From Bordetella hinzii LMG 13501 (GTDB lineage Bacteria; Pseudomonadota; Gammaproteobacteria; Burkholderiales; Burkholderiaceae_B), in contig NZ_LRUJ01000005.1 in assembly GCF_001548475.1 (NCBI RefSeq), positions 62,001 through 126,000 of the forward strand: a stretch of DNA of 64,000 nt, given 5' to 3'. The first letter of the stretch is position 1. Each line of letters begins with the position of its first letter. Position numbers and translations under genes: made by a program. The notes beneath the pieces are model-generated. The model searched no databases and was not told the origin of the DNA. It worked only from the letters and a program-made list of their open reading frames with translations. Shown here in pieces: positions 17,119-25,845 of the stretch.

Positions 17119-18042
17119 ATGAATGACATGAGCGACGCCCAGCGTCTTTTCTCGGGCACCGTCAAGGTGACAGATCACCCCACCCACACCCGGGTCCAGC
17201 AGGTGACTGTCGATCCGGAGGCTTTGCGGCGCTTCCTGTCCATGGTCAAGGACGTCGATGTCCAGAACCTGGAATACGTGCCCTTCATGCGCTTCAAGCT
17301 GGCCGACACCCTGACGAAGGCCTGCGGTGCGGAGCTGCGCGCCACGCTCAATGCCATCGTGGAGACCCGCGAGCACGGCGGCTTCACCATCGGGCTGCAA
17401 GGCTTGTCCAGCGACCCCGATGACTTCGTCAAGTTCGGCACCGCCGTGGCCTACCTGCTCGGGCCGGCCAACCATGATTCGATGTCCGGCAAATACTACG
17501 CGCGCTTCTTCGTCAAGCACACGGACAACAGCGACTCCTATTTGCGCCAGGCCTATCGCCTTTTCACCATGCATACCGACGGTACCTATGTGTCGGAGGC
17601 GACCGACTGGCTGCTGATGATGAAGTTCGATGAGCGCAATGCCGTGGGCGGCGAATCGCGCTTCCTGCACCTGGACGACTGGCAGGACATCGGCGACTTC
17701 CTCGACCATCCCCTGGCGACCAAGCCCCTGCTCTACAAGTCCCCGGCCTCCAAGAACGTGGCCGAACAAGTCGAACGGCCGCTTTTCTTCCAGAACCGCT
17801 ATGGGCTGGCGATCTGCTTCATCGACCAATTCGTGCAGCCGGCCACGCTCGAAGAGGCCCTGTACCTGCACGACCTGTCCGCGTCGATGGAAAGCAGCGC
17901 CGGCGTGCAAGAGATCACGCTGCCGCCGGGTGAGCTCGTGGTGCTGAACAACTACTTCTACCTGCACGGCCGCGCGCCGTTCCAGAAGCATGAGCAGCTG
18001 CACCGCGAGCTGATGCGCATCCGGGGCCTGTTCGCGCGCTGA
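17119..18042 (+). CDS. glaH: Glutarate 2-hydroxylase (CsiD/GlaH, Fe(II)/2-oxoglutarate dioxygenase)
   Basis: This 307-residue protein matches CsiD/GlaH along its length. The HTDGTYV motif (His152, Asp154) and the C-terminal YLHGRAPF (His283) supply the iron triad, and the final ELMRIRGLFAR carries the 2-oxoglutarate-binding arginine region. The enzyme converts glutarate plus 2-oxoglutarate and O2 to L-2-hydroxyglutarate and succinate in lysine and glutarate breakdown. AAAGGAG sits upstream of the ATG. The usual partner L-2-hydroxyglutarate oxidase (LhgO) is not next to it; the downstream gene is an unrelated lipoprotein on the other strand. Confidence 0.94.
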   Translation: MNDMSDAQRLFSGTVKVTDHPTHTRVQQVTVDPEALRRFLSMVKDVDVQNLEYVPFMRFKLADTLTKACGAELRATLNAIVETREHGGFTIGLQGLSSDPDDFVKFGTAVAYLLGPANHDSMSGKYYARFFVKHTDNSDSYLRQAYRLFTMHTDGTYVSEATDWLLMMKFDERNAVGGESRFLHLDDWQDIGDFLDHPLATKPLLYKSPASKNVAEQVERPLFFQNRYGLAICFIDQFVQPATLEEALYLHDLSASMESSAGVQEITLPPGELVVLNNYFYLHGRAPFQKHEQLHRELMRIRGLFAR

Positions 18043-18238
18043 TATCCCGCTCGGGCCCGAGGCACGCCTCCTAGAACCGCGGCGGCAGCACCGGATGACG
18101 GGCGCCCGCGACATCGGAGGCGCCCCCAGTTGAAGGACAACGGGATTCGCGGGCCGTCGACACTAAAGCGGGAGCCCAAAAGGCCACGTCTTTACGGTCG
18201 GGGGCTATCCACAACACGCTGGCCCGTTCGTTCGAAAT

Positions 18239-18964
18239 CTACTGCTGCTTTTTCTGCTGCACTGGCTGACCAGTAAGGAACGTCAACCGCGGATCTTTCT
18301 CATTCAAAGTCACGCTCACGCGCTTTCCTGTATTAACGGCTATATACGGCTCCATAGCCGCCACCATATACGGAAAGACAAGCCTCAGGTCGTCATTTTC
18401 GTCAGTACTACTGGCTTGTATCTGCCAAAATACCTGCTCTTTTTTATTTTTGGCCACCTTGGCCTCCACCGCCTGTAAACTCACCCAGCTAGTGAAAATC
18501 GTTCGGATATTTACACCAGTGGAATATCCGGTCACCTCGTACCGTGGCGTATAGGTTGTAGTTTCGGTGTACTTCCCAGCAGCATTCACTTTGCCAGTGG
18601 TTTTAGACTCCAACACACCGGTTTGGTTGACAATTGGTATCGAGTAAGTGGATTTCTGGGTTTTAGGTCCACTTATGCCATATTCCATCCGAATAATTAT
18701 TTCGGCATTTTTCAAATCTGGTTCTTTTACATACCCCTTGCCATCCAATATCTTGTCTACATAGCGCGCATACTCTTTGAATTCGAGATCGTCTGCGGAC
18801 ACACCCTTACCGACAGGTGTCAAAAAATAATGCTTTCTTGAATCCGCCTCGTCGCTGGCAAAAGAATTCACATCAGTCGTGAATGAAACCGGGGGCCTAA
18901 AACCAGCACAACCAGAAATAGCAACCACTACCAGAAAGGCAAAAAAAACTTTAACGGCCTTCAT
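18239..18964 (-). CDS. AT-rich lipoprotein of unknown function
   Basis: This 241-residue protein begins MKAVKVFFAFLVVVAISGC, a lipoprotein signal with the acylated Cys near residue 19. The rest is predicted periplasmic: mixed strands and helices, with a Thr-rich stretch (GKYTETTTYTPRYEVTGYST) and a Gln/Lys-rich end. It loosely resembles DUF4136-type lipoproteins, but I cannot place it firmly. GGAAG precedes the ATG at 18964. Its base composition is clearly richer in A and T than both flanks, which suggests recent acquisition. No operon partner is visible. Confidence 0.7.
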   Translation of the reverse strand: MKAVKVFFAFLVVVAISGCAGFRPPVSFTTDVNSFASDEADSRKHYFLTPVGKGVSADDLEFKEYARYVDKILDGKGYVKEPDLKNAEIIIRMEYGISGPKTQKSTYSIPIVNQTGVLESKTTGKVNAAGKYTETTTYTPRYEVTGYSTGVNIRTIFTSWVSLQAVEAKVAKNKKEQVFWQIQASSTDENDDLRLVFPYMVAAMEPYIAVNTGKRVSVTLNEKDPRLTFLTGQPVQQKKQQ

Positions 18965-19134
18965 TTTTCTTCCCATGGTTGGCGCCACACAAAGATAAGG
19001 CCTATAGGCTCCCATAAAGTCCTGCACCAGACAACAATCCCCGAGCCCACGGGAAATATCCGGGTTTCAGGAGGTTACCTCCGCCGGCAACACCTTGTTG
19101 ATGGGCGGCATGGGCGCGCCGCGCGCCTTGGACG

Positions 19135-19158
19135 GGCGGCTCCCGGCAGGGAGCCGCC
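19135..19158. terminator. GC-rich hairpin after the nitrilase gene
   Basis: GGCGGCTCCC and GGGAGCCGCC form a perfect 10-bp stem with a 4-base loop, 7 bp past the nitrilase stop (19165). No T tract follows on the minus strand; on the plus strand TTCTT follows. It may end or stabilise the nitrilase operon transcript. Confidence 0.4.
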
Positions 19159-19164
19159 TTCTTG

Positions 19165-20097
19165 TCACGCCTGGCCGATGGTCACGACCGGCGGCTTGGG
19201 GCTCTCGTCGACGACGAGCTTGAACACGTCCGGCCGGGCGTAGTGCCCGACCACATCGAAGTCATACTTGCCGCGCGTGACATCGTCCAGATCGATGTCG
19301 GCCGTGAGTATGCACTCGCCCTCATGGTCGGGGCCGGCCAGCAGCTGGCCCGAGGGGCTGATGATGGCGCTGCCGCCGCGCATCAGCACGGTATCGGCCG
19401 AATTGCCCTGGATCGCGTCATAATCCTCGGGATAATCGCCCCGGGTGATGTACTGGCAGGCCGAGAACACAAAACAGCGCCCTTCCATCGCGATATGCCG
19501 CATGCTGGTGATCCACTCGTCGCGGTCATCGGCGGTCGGCGCGCAATACAGCTGGATGCCCTTGCCGTACATGGCCATGCGCAGCAGCGGCATATAGTTC
19601 TCCCAGCAGATGACCGTGCCCATCTTCCCGTAGGGGGTGTTGAACACGGGCAGCGTGGAGCCATCCCCATAACCCCAGATCAGGCGTTCGACGGCGGTGG
19701 GCATCAGCTTGCGATGCTTGCCTATCATCTGGCCGCCGGGCGAGAAGTGCAGCGCCGTGCAATAAAGCGTGCCGATCTCCTGTTCCATGACGCCGACCAC
19801 GACATAGGCCTGGGCATCGCGGGCCGCCGCGGCGATCTCCTCGACCTCGGGGCCCGGCACCGTGATCGCCCCGTTGAAATAGCGCAGGAACTCCTCGCGC
19901 CCGCGGGGCAGGCGCCCACCGACCCGCGCGCCGAAATCGCTGCCCTTCGGATAGCCCGAGATGGTCGCTTCCGGAAAGACGATGAGCTTGGCGCCCAACC
20001 CAGCCGCCTCGTGGATCTTGGCGACCACTTTTTCGACGGTGGCCTGCTTGTTGAACGGGACCGATGCGGTCTGAACGACCGCCGCCTTGAATGTCAT
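19165..20097 (-). CDS. Nitrilase
   Basis: This 310-residue carbon-nitrogen hydrolase has the catalytic triad Glu43 (FPEATISGYP), Lys130 (KHRKLMPT) and Cys164 (VICWENYMP). The CWEN(Y/L)MP signature and length fit true nitrilases (nitrile to acid plus ammonia) rather than amidases or cyanide dihydratases. The start at 20097 overlaps the LivF-type gene by 4 bp (ATGA), placing the enzyme as the last gene of a five-gene ABC transporter operon. The transported compound may therefore be a nitrile or its amino-acid-like precursor. The upstream extension of the frame lies inside the ATPase gene and was not used. Confidence 0.93.
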   Translation of the reverse strand: MTFKAAVVQTASVPFNKQATVEKVVAKIHEAAGLGAKLIVFPEATISGYPKGSDFGARVGGRLPRGREEFLRYFNGAITVPGPEVEEIAAAARDAQAYVVVGVMEQEIGTLYCTALHFSPGGQMIGKHRKLMPTAVERLIWGYGDGSTLPVFNTPYGKMGTVICWENYMPLLRMAMYGKGIQLYCAPTADDRDEWITSMRHIAMEGRCFVFSACQYITRGDYPEDYDAIQGNSADTVLMRGGSAIISPSGQLLAGPDHEGECILTADIDLDDVTRGKYDFDVVGHYARPDVFKLVVDESPKPPVVTIGQA

Positions 20098-20765
20098 TGC
20101 GACGACTCCTGAGAAATGATTTCGCCGCGCTCGATGGTGACGACACGGTCGGCCATCGGCCGCAGCAGCTTGGGGTTGGATTCGGTGATCAGAATGGCCA
20201 GATCGGGCTTGCGCGCGCGCAGCGTCTTGAGACTGTCGGCATAGCGCAGGGCCAGGGCCGGCGCCAGGCCCTGGAAAGGCTCGTCCAGCAGCACCAGCTT
20301 GTCGCCGGCCATGAGCGCGCGCCCGAGCGCCACCATCTTCTGCTGCCCGCCGGACAACAAGCCACCCAGGCGAGAGGTCAGCTGCGCAAGCTCGGGCGCC
20401 ACCGAATAGATGAGATCCAGGCGCTCGCGGACCTGGGACGCGCCCAGCTTGCACGCCCAGGCCGGCACCATCATGTTCTCGATCACGCTGAACTTGCCGA
20501 TCAGGCGGCGCTCTTCGGGGGCAAAGCCGATGCCCAGTCCGGCGCGCGCATGGGCCTCGCGCGCCGACAGATCCTGGCCCTGGAAGCGCAGGCTGCCCTG
20601 GTCCAGCGGCAGCGTGCCCATGATGCCGCGCAGCAGCGAGGTCTTGCCCGCGCCATTGCGTCCGATGAGCGCCACGGTCTCGCCGGCGCGGATATCCAGA
20701 TCGACTTCGCGCAGGACTTTCGCCCCTTCGATGTGCGCCACCAGTTTGCTTGCCTGCAACATCAT
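20094..20765 (-). CDS. Branched-chain-amino-acid-type ABC transporter ATPase (LivF)
   Basis: This 223-residue cytoplasmic ATPase has Walker A GRNGAGKT (residues 35-42), signature LLSGGQQK and Walker B LVLLDEPF. Length and the short ending fit LivF, the second ATPase of hydrophobic-amino-acid uptake systems. It overlaps both neighbours by 4 bp. The natural substrate of this system is not known; coupling to a nitrilase suggests something other than leucine. Confidence 0.93.
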   Translation of the reverse strand: MMLQASKLVAHIEGAKVLREVDLDIRAGETVALIGRNGAGKTSLLRGIMGTLPLDQGSLRFQGQDLSAREAHARAGLGIGFAPEERRLIGKFSVIENMMVPAWACKLGASQVRERLDLIYSVAPELAQLTSRLGGLLSGGQQKMVALGRALMAGDKLVLLDEPFQGLAPALALRYADSLKTLRARKPDLAILITESNPKLLRPMADRVVTIERGEIISQESSQ

Positions 20766-21511
20766 TGGACGCCTCCGATCACATTACGCAGCACCGCCTC
20801 GTCCTGGAGAATCTCGGCGGGCGGGCCGTCGGCGGCCACCTGGCCGGCATTCCAGACAATGACGCGATCCATATAACGCTCGACCAGCTCCATATCGTGC
20901 TCGACCAGCAATGCCGCGATATCACGCTGCCGCAAGACCGGCACCAGCATGTCCATGATCTCGAACTTCTCCTGCGAGCTGACCCCGCTGGTCGGCTCGT
21001 CCATCAACAGCAGGCTGGGCGACAGCGCCAACGCCACCGCGATATCCACCAGCTTGCGCACCCCTTCCGGCAGCGAGCCGATCTGGCGCGCGGCCTGCGG
21101 CAGCAGGCCGAAAATGGCCAACAGCTCCTCGGCCTCTTCGCGCGCCGGCTTGCGATACAGCGAGGACAGCGTCCAGAAACCATCGCGCGCCGCCAGCGCC
21201 AGCAACAGGTTCTCCAGCACGGACTGCTCGGAAAACAATTGCGGCAGCTGGAACGTCCGGGCGATGCCCAGGCGCGTGATCGCCCGCGGCGCCAGCCGGG
21301 TCAAATCCTGGTCGCCAAAGCGCACGCTGCCCTGCGTGGGCCGCACATAGCCCGTGCACAGATTCAGGAAAGTGGTCTTCCCCGATCCATTCGGGCCGAT
21401 GATGGATGCGATCTGGCCGCGGTAGATCTGCAGATTCACGCCATTGGCGGCCTTGACGCCGCCAAACTCGACATGCAGATCCTCGGAACGGATGATGGCC
21501 TGCCCTTTCAT
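20762..21511 (-). CDS. Branched-chain-amino-acid-type ABC transporter ATPase (LivG)
   Basis: This 249-residue ATPase has Walker A GPNGSGKT (residues 39-46) and Walker B LLLMDEPTSGVS. The signature segment reads SLPEGVRKLVDIA instead of LSGGQQ; this variant is seen in some LivG-like proteins and likely still works. The C-terminal DGPPAEILQDEAVLRNVIGG is typical. The ATG at 21511 overlaps the permease stop by 4 bp; the frame is open further upstream but lies inside the permease gene. Confidence 0.92.
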   Translation of the reverse strand: MKGQAIIRSEDLHVEFGGVKAANGVNLQIYRGQIASIIGPNGSGKTTFLNLCTGYVRPTQGSVRFGDQDLTRLAPRAITRLGIARTFQLPQLFSEQSVLENLLLALAARDGFWTLSSLYRKPAREEAEELLAIFGLLPQAARQIGSLPEGVRKLVDIAVALALSPSLLLMDEPTSGVSSQEKFEIMDMLVPVLRQRDIAALLVEHDMELVERYMDRVIVWNAGQVAADGPPAEILQDEAVLRNVIGGVQ

Positions 21512-22458
21512 TGCCGGGCCTCCTTGCGGCCGAACACACGCAGGCCCAGGCCGAACAGCCCCGCCGGCGCGAACAACACGATGGCCACCAGCACCACCCC
21601 CATGATCAACTGCCAGGAATTGGCCGCATAGGCGCTCGCCACGCTGCGCACGGCCTCGAAAGACACCGCGCCCAGCAGGGCGCCGAGCACATTGCCGATG
21701 CCGCCCAGCACCGCGATGAAGACGAATTCGGCCGAACGGCTCCAATAAGCCATCTCCGGCGTGACATGCCCCGTCGCCATGGCGGCGATGGCGCCGCCCA
21801 GGCCAGCCAGCGCGGCGGAGAAAACATGACCGACATAGAGCACCTGGCGCGCCGAAATGCCGAGATACTCCAGCCGGGTCTCATTGGTCTTGAGCGCCGG
21901 CAACGCCTGCCCGGGAGGCGAGTTCAAATAGCGGGTCACCGCGAGCAGCGCCAGGCCCAGCAACACCAGGGCGGTATAGAACAAGGCCCAGCCAAACACC
22001 TCCACATCGAGCGGCACGCCGGCCAGGGACAGGATACGCACCGTCATGCCGTCGCTGCCCCCCGTCAGGGAGTAAAGCTTGAGCACCAGGGTGAAGCCCA
22101 CCATGGAAAAAGCCAGATTGAGCATGGCGTAGAAGATGTCGCGATACCGGGACAGGATCAGGCCCAGCATGGCGCCCAGCGCGGCGCTGGACAAGACCGC
22201 CATGACAATCACCGCCAACACATCCGCGCTCACATGGCGCGCGCCGTACGCCGTGGCATAGGCGCCGCAGGCGAAATAGAGCGCGTGGCCGAACGACACC
22301 TGCCCGGCGCGCAGCAGCAGCAACAGGCCCAGGGCGCAGAACGATATCGCCATGGCCATGGTGGCCAGCGGCCGCAGCGAGGGCGCCAGCAGCGGCAAGG
22401 CCGCGAGCAGCAGCAGGGGCAGGCAGGCGGCCGCCGTCTTTTTGGAAAAATTTCTCAT
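21508..22458 (-). CDS. ABC transporter permease (LivM type)
   Basis: This 316-residue inner-membrane protein has about 8-10 hydrophobic segments. It carries LivM hallmarks: RAGQVSFGHALYFACGAYATA, then ETRLEYLGISARQVLYVGHVFSAALAGLGGAI and VFIAVLGGIGNVLGALLGA. The chosen ATG at 22458 is 3 bp past the LivH-type stop. It pairs with the LivH permease to form the channel. Confidence 0.93.
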   Translation of the reverse strand: MRNFSKKTAAACLPLLLLAALPLLAPSLRPLATMAMAISFCALGLLLLLRAGQVSFGHALYFACGAYATAYGARHVSADVLAVIVMAVLSSAALGAMLGLILSRYRDIFYAMLNLAFSMVGFTLVLKLYSLTGGSDGMTVRILSLAGVPLDVEVFGWALFYTALVLLGLALLAVTRYLNSPPGQALPALKTNETRLEYLGISARQVLYVGHVFSAALAGLGGAIAAMATGHVTPEMAYWSRSAEFVFIAVLGGIGNVLGALLGAVSFEAVRSVASAYAANSWQLIMGVVLVAIVLFAPAGLFGLGLRVFGRKEARQ

Positions 22459-22460
22459 CT

Positions 22461-23360
22461 TCAGATCCGACGGACTTGAGGCTTGCCGAAAAGGCCGTAA
22501 GGCTTGACCAGCAGAATGGCGGTCATGACCAGATAGGGAACAACCGAGGACAGCGCGGGCAACAGATGCACGCACAAGGCCTGCACCAGCCCGATGATCA
22601 CGGCGGTCACCGCCGTACCCTGGAAATGCCCCAGCCCGGCCGTGGCCACGATCGCGAACGACAGCACGATGGAATCGGCGCCCACGCCGGGCACTAGCGA
22701 CGTCGTGGGCGAGGCCAGCGCCCCGCCCAGCGCGGCCAGCGTCGTGCCGAGCATGAAAGTGATGGTGTAGACGCGCCTGGCATTGATGCCCAGCACGCGC
22801 GCCACTTCATAATCCTCGATGACCGTCGCGATCAGCTTGCCCTGGCGTGTCTTGTTGAAATAGAACGTCAGCGCCAGCATCACGGCGACCGCCGCCAGCG
22901 GCAGCACGAACAACTGATAGGCGGTGTAGTAGATGCCGCCCACCTCGACCATGCCCAGCATGGCCAGCGGGGCATCATTGAACCGGGGTTCCACCCCGAA
23001 GGCCATCTTCTGCAGATCCTCCAGGATCATGAAGACCCCGAAGGTCAGCAACAGCTGCAGCGCATGCTCCTTGCCATAGATGCGCCGCAACAGAAAGCGC
23101 TCGATGAGCGGCCCCAGCGTCACGCCGATGGCGACCGCCGCCAGCAGCAGGGCCGGATACGTCCAGATCCCGCCCTCGGGGCCGGCCAGCCAGAGGCCCA
23201 GGGTCACGGCGCCATAGGCGCCGAGCGCATAAAAGCTGCCGTGGGCGACATTCAGGATGCGCATGATGCCGAAGATCAGGCTCAACCCAACGGCCACCAT
23301 GAAAAGCACCGAGGCCTGCGCCAACCCATCGAGCGTGGCCAATAAAAGCGTTTGCTGCAT
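22461..23360 (-). CDS. ABC transporter permease (LivH type)
   Basis: This 299-residue membrane protein has LivH features: GLSLIFGIMRILNVAHGSFYALGAYGA near the N-terminus and GINARRVYTITFMLGTTLAALGGALASP in the coupling loop, ending in VLLVKPYGLFGKP-like sequence. It starts 12 bp after the receptor gene and forms the other half of the transmembrane channel. Confidence 0.93.
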   Translation of the reverse strand: MQQTLLLATLDGLAQASVLFMVAVGLSLIFGIMRILNVAHGSFYALGAYGAVTLGLWLAGPEGGIWTYPALLLAAVAIGVTLGPLIERFLLRRIYGKEHALQLLLTFGVFMILEDLQKMAFGVEPRFNDAPLAMLGMVEVGGIYYTAYQLFVLPLAAVAVMLALTFYFNKTRQGKLIATVIEDYEVARVLGINARRVYTITFMLGTTLAALGGALASPTTSLVPGVGADSIVLSFAIVATAGLGHFQGTAVTAVIIGLVQALCVHLLPALSSVVPYLVMTAILLVKPYGLFGKPQVRRI

Positions 23361-23371
23361 GATGGAACCGT

Positions 23372-24655
23372 TTATTCAGAAGGAGTGCCGACCCGCTGCA
23401 GGACATCCGGCGAAAGCGTCTTGAACCAGTCATCGCTCTTGACACCCACCGGAGGAGAAGTCAGCTCGGGCGGAATGACGAGCAACTGCTTGAGCGTCTT
23501 GAAATCCTGCCCGCTTTTCTCCGTTGCCACGCCCAGCAACTGCCCCTCCATCGCCTGCTTGTCCTCGCGCAGCTTCAGCTGACCCGTGAAATCATTGAGC
23601 TCCAGGCCATTCCAGCCCTTGAGCAGCGCGGCCTGCAGCGTCTTGCGGTCGCCGTCCCAGTTCGCCTCGAGCGCCTGCTGGACCGCCCGAACCGCCTGCG
23701 CCATGTGATACGACGGGAAACTCGGGTAGGCGCCCGTGCGCTTCTCGAAGTCAGCCACGAAAGCCTGGTGCTCGGCATTGCCGGCCATGGCCGGATTGAA
23801 GGCCCAGCTATCGCCGCGCATGCCGACAATGGCCCCCTCCGGGAAGGCCTTGCCCAACTGCTGCATGGAACTCTCGCCATTGGCGGCCACCAGGCGCGAA
23901 TGACGGAACAGCGCCCGCGACGAAGCCTGCTTGACGAACGTGTTCATATCGCCGCCCCACAGCGTCGTGAAAACCACGTCCGGGCGCAGCGCCGACAGGC
24001 GGGAGATCTCCGTCGAATAATCGGACGTTCCCAGCCTGGGGAACATCTCGGCCACGATCTTCACATCCGGGCGCAGCGCCTGCACCGCCCCGCGGAAAGC
24101 CGCCCAGTTGTCGCGTCCGAAGGCGTAATCCTGGTTGATGCCGGCGATTGTCTTGATCTCCGGCATCAGCTTGAGCATGTACAGCGCCGTGGCGACATTA
24201 TTCGACGGCGTGTAGTCAGAAGTCCGGTAAACATAGTCGTACTTGGCATCGGTATAGATGCGCTCCGTGCCGCAATCCCACAGCATGGTCGGCATCTTCA
24301 ACTGCTCGGCGACTGGCGCCACGGCGAGGCAGATCGAACTGGACAGGCCGATGATCATCGCGTCCACCTTGCCCGACTCCACCAGGCTGCGGTACTCCAC
24401 GACCACGTTGTCCACGCCATGGTTCTCGTCGATAAAGGTCAGCTCGACCGGCGCCCCCTTGATGCCGCCGGCGCTGTTGATCTTTTCCACCAGCAAACGG
24501 GCCGCCTGCTGCGCCGGCACCCCGAAGACCGCGCCGGCCCCCGACAAATAAGTCGACACCCCGATGCGCACCGGCTCGGCCGCCCAGGCCGGCTGCCCGA
24601 AAGCGGCGGCGGCGCCCAGCACGGCGGCCAGCAAACCCTTGTCTATCAACCTCAT
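23372..24655 (-). CDS. Periplasmic substrate-binding protein of the Liv-type transporter
   Basis: This 427-residue protein has a signal peptide ending near QPAWA (about residue 25). A type I periplasmic-binding fold follows: VRIGVSTYLSGAGAVFGVPAQQAARLLVEKINSAGGIKGAPVELTFID. It is the first gene of the operon and sets transporter specificity. GAGGGGAAG precedes the ATG at 24655. The upstream 361 bp are shared with the divergent regulator gene. The ligand cannot be told from the sequence; the downstream nitrilase suggests a nitrile or related nitrogen compound. Confidence 0.9.
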   Translation of the reverse strand: MRLIDKGLLAAVLGAAAAFGQPAWAAEPVRIGVSTYLSGAGAVFGVPAQQAARLLVEKINSAGGIKGAPVELTFIDENHGVDNVVVEYRSLVESGKVDAMIIGLSSSICLAVAPVAEQLKMPTMLWDCGTERIYTDAKYDYVYRTSDYTPSNNVATALYMLKLMPEIKTIAGINQDYAFGRDNWAAFRGAVQALRPDVKIVAEMFPRLGTSDYSTEISRLSALRPDVVFTTLWGGDMNTFVKQASSRALFRHSRLVAANGESSMQQLGKAFPEGAIVGMRGDSWAFNPAMAGNAEHQAFVADFEKRTGAYPSFPSYHMAQAVRAVQQALEANWDGDRKTLQAALLKGWNGLELNDFTGQLKLREDKQAMEGQLLGVATEKSGQDFKTLKQLLVIPPELTSPPVGVKSDDWFKTLSPDVLQRVGTPSE

Positions 24656-24758
24656 TGCTTCCCCTCTTTCACATGAAGACGTTTCGGCCGAAGACACGCG
24701 CGGCCGGCGCCGGACGCGGCCCGCACCGGACCTGTCCATCGAGCCGGCAGTGTATTTA

Positions 24759-24776
24759 TGACGGATTTATCCGTCA
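24759..24776. promoter_or_regulatory. 18-bp palindromic operator between transporter and TrmB-like regulator
   Basis: TGACGGATTTATCCGTCA has perfect 8-bp arms and a 2-base centre. It lies 104 bp upstream of the receptor gene and 241 bp upstream of the regulator gene, in their shared 361-bp gap (24656-25016). An AT-rich stretch follows to about 24890, where promoters may lie. The remainder of the gap shows no gene. Confidence 0.55.
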
Positions 24777-25016
24777 ATGAAATTCGCCTATGGGTTAACC
24801 CTGAACTTAGCATAACAACCTGTTTTTATTGGATTTTTAAATCATTAAATGCAGAGCTTCATGGGTGGCTTCGCAAGAAACCCATGTTTATGTCGGCGTC
24901 TTCCGACATTCAAAACACATGGACACCCGGCTCCCTGTTTGCTACTGTCTAGCCGCTTCAGACATACCGCCGCCGGACCGCGCATCCGCCGGCCCACCAA
25001 AGGAGACGCATCGAGA

Positions 25017-25754
25017 ATGGATCTGGAAGAGAAGCTTGGCCGCCTGGGCATCAGCGGCAATCTCTACCGGGTGTACCGGGCCGCCATCGAACTGGGCGAA
25101 GTCCCCGTATCCGAACTGGCCGCCAGCGCCGGCCTGCCGCGCACCACCACCTACGACGCCGTCCTGCGGCTCGAAGAAGAAGGCCTGCTGAAGATCGAGG
25201 GCGCCGACCGCAAACGCCACGTCGTGGCGCACGACCCCTCCGTGCTGCTCGAATACGTGGCCGCCAGGCGCGTCATGGTCACGGAAATGATGCCCGAACT
25301 GCGATCCCTGTATAACCAGGCCAAAGGCAAGCCCAAGACCCGCTTCTACGAAGGCCCCGAAGGCATCCGCACCGTCCTGTGGGACAGCCTGAACGCCACC
25401 CAGCCCCTGCGCGCCACCTTCTCGATGTCAGAACTGCGCGAAGTCCCCGGCCTGGAAGAAATCAACCGCTATCGCGACGCCCGCATCGCCAAAGGCATAG
25501 GCATGCGCGTCATCCGCTCGCGCAGCCGCGACACCGACGACATCTGGCCCGCCAGCCAGGCCGAACTGCGCGAACTGCGATGGGCCCCCGCCGAGACCAG
25601 CGTGGCGATGACCACCCTCATCTACGGCAATTGCGTGGCCATGATTTCATCCAAGCGCGAAAACTACGGCCTCATCATCGAAAGCGAAGAACACGCCCAA
25701 CACCAGCGCATGCTCTTCGATGCCTTCTGGGCCTCGTGCCTGCCCGCGGGCTGA
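25017..25754 (+). CDS. TrmB-like winged-helix transcriptional regulator
   Basis: This 245-residue protein has an N-terminal winged helix: LGRLGISGNLYRVYRAAIEL, then VPVSELAASAGLPRTTTYDAVLRLEEEGLL, the TrmB/HTH pattern. A long effector-binding part follows, with GKPKTRFYEGPEGIRTVLWD, a motif found in the TrmB family. It is transcribed away from the Liv-type transporter and nitrilase operon and probably controls it through the palindrome at 24759. AGGAG at about 25001 precedes the ATG at 25017; the frame is open upstream, but that part has a different composition. Its stop codon abuts the tRNA terminators. Confidence 0.85.
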   Translation: MDLEEKLGRLGISGNLYRVYRAAIELGEVPVSELAASAGLPRTTTYDAVLRLEEEGLLKIEGADRKRHVVAHDPSVLLEYVAARRVMVTEMMPELRSLYNQAKGKPKTRFYEGPEGIRTVLWDSLNATQPLRATFSMSELREVPGLEEINRYRDARIAKGIGMRVIRSRSRDTDDIWPASQAELRELRWAPAETSVAMTTLIYGNCVAMISSKRENYGLIIESEEHAQHQRMLFDAFWASCLPAG

Positions 25755-25784
25755 AAAAAAATGGCCGCCCATGGATGGGCGGCC
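25754..25784 (-). terminator. Second intrinsic terminator of the tRNA-Lys transcript
   Basis: On the minus strand a perfect 10-bp stem (GGCCGCCCAT with ATGGGCGGCC, 2-base loop) is followed by ATTTTTTTT. The T tract runs into the stop codon of the convergent TrmB-like gene. Confidence 0.75.
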
Positions 25785-25802
25785 CGCGCACGTGCATAAG
25801 AC

Positions 25803-25834
25803 AAAAAAAATGGCCGCACCCGATGGTGCGGCCA
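25803..25834 (-). terminator. First intrinsic terminator of the tRNA-Lys transcript
   Basis: On the minus strand TGGCCGCACC and GGTGCGGCCA form a 10-bp stem with a 4-base loop, followed by eight Ts. It lies 12 bp past the tRNA 3' end. It shares the stem base and T tract with the terminator at 25754, so the two look like a duplicated unit. Confidence 0.85.
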
Positions 25835-25845
25835 TTTTCGAATTC

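Noticed and set aside
21512-21745. N-terminal extension of the LivG-type ATPase
   Set aside because: It overlaps the LivM-type permease gene in another frame; the family start is at 21511.
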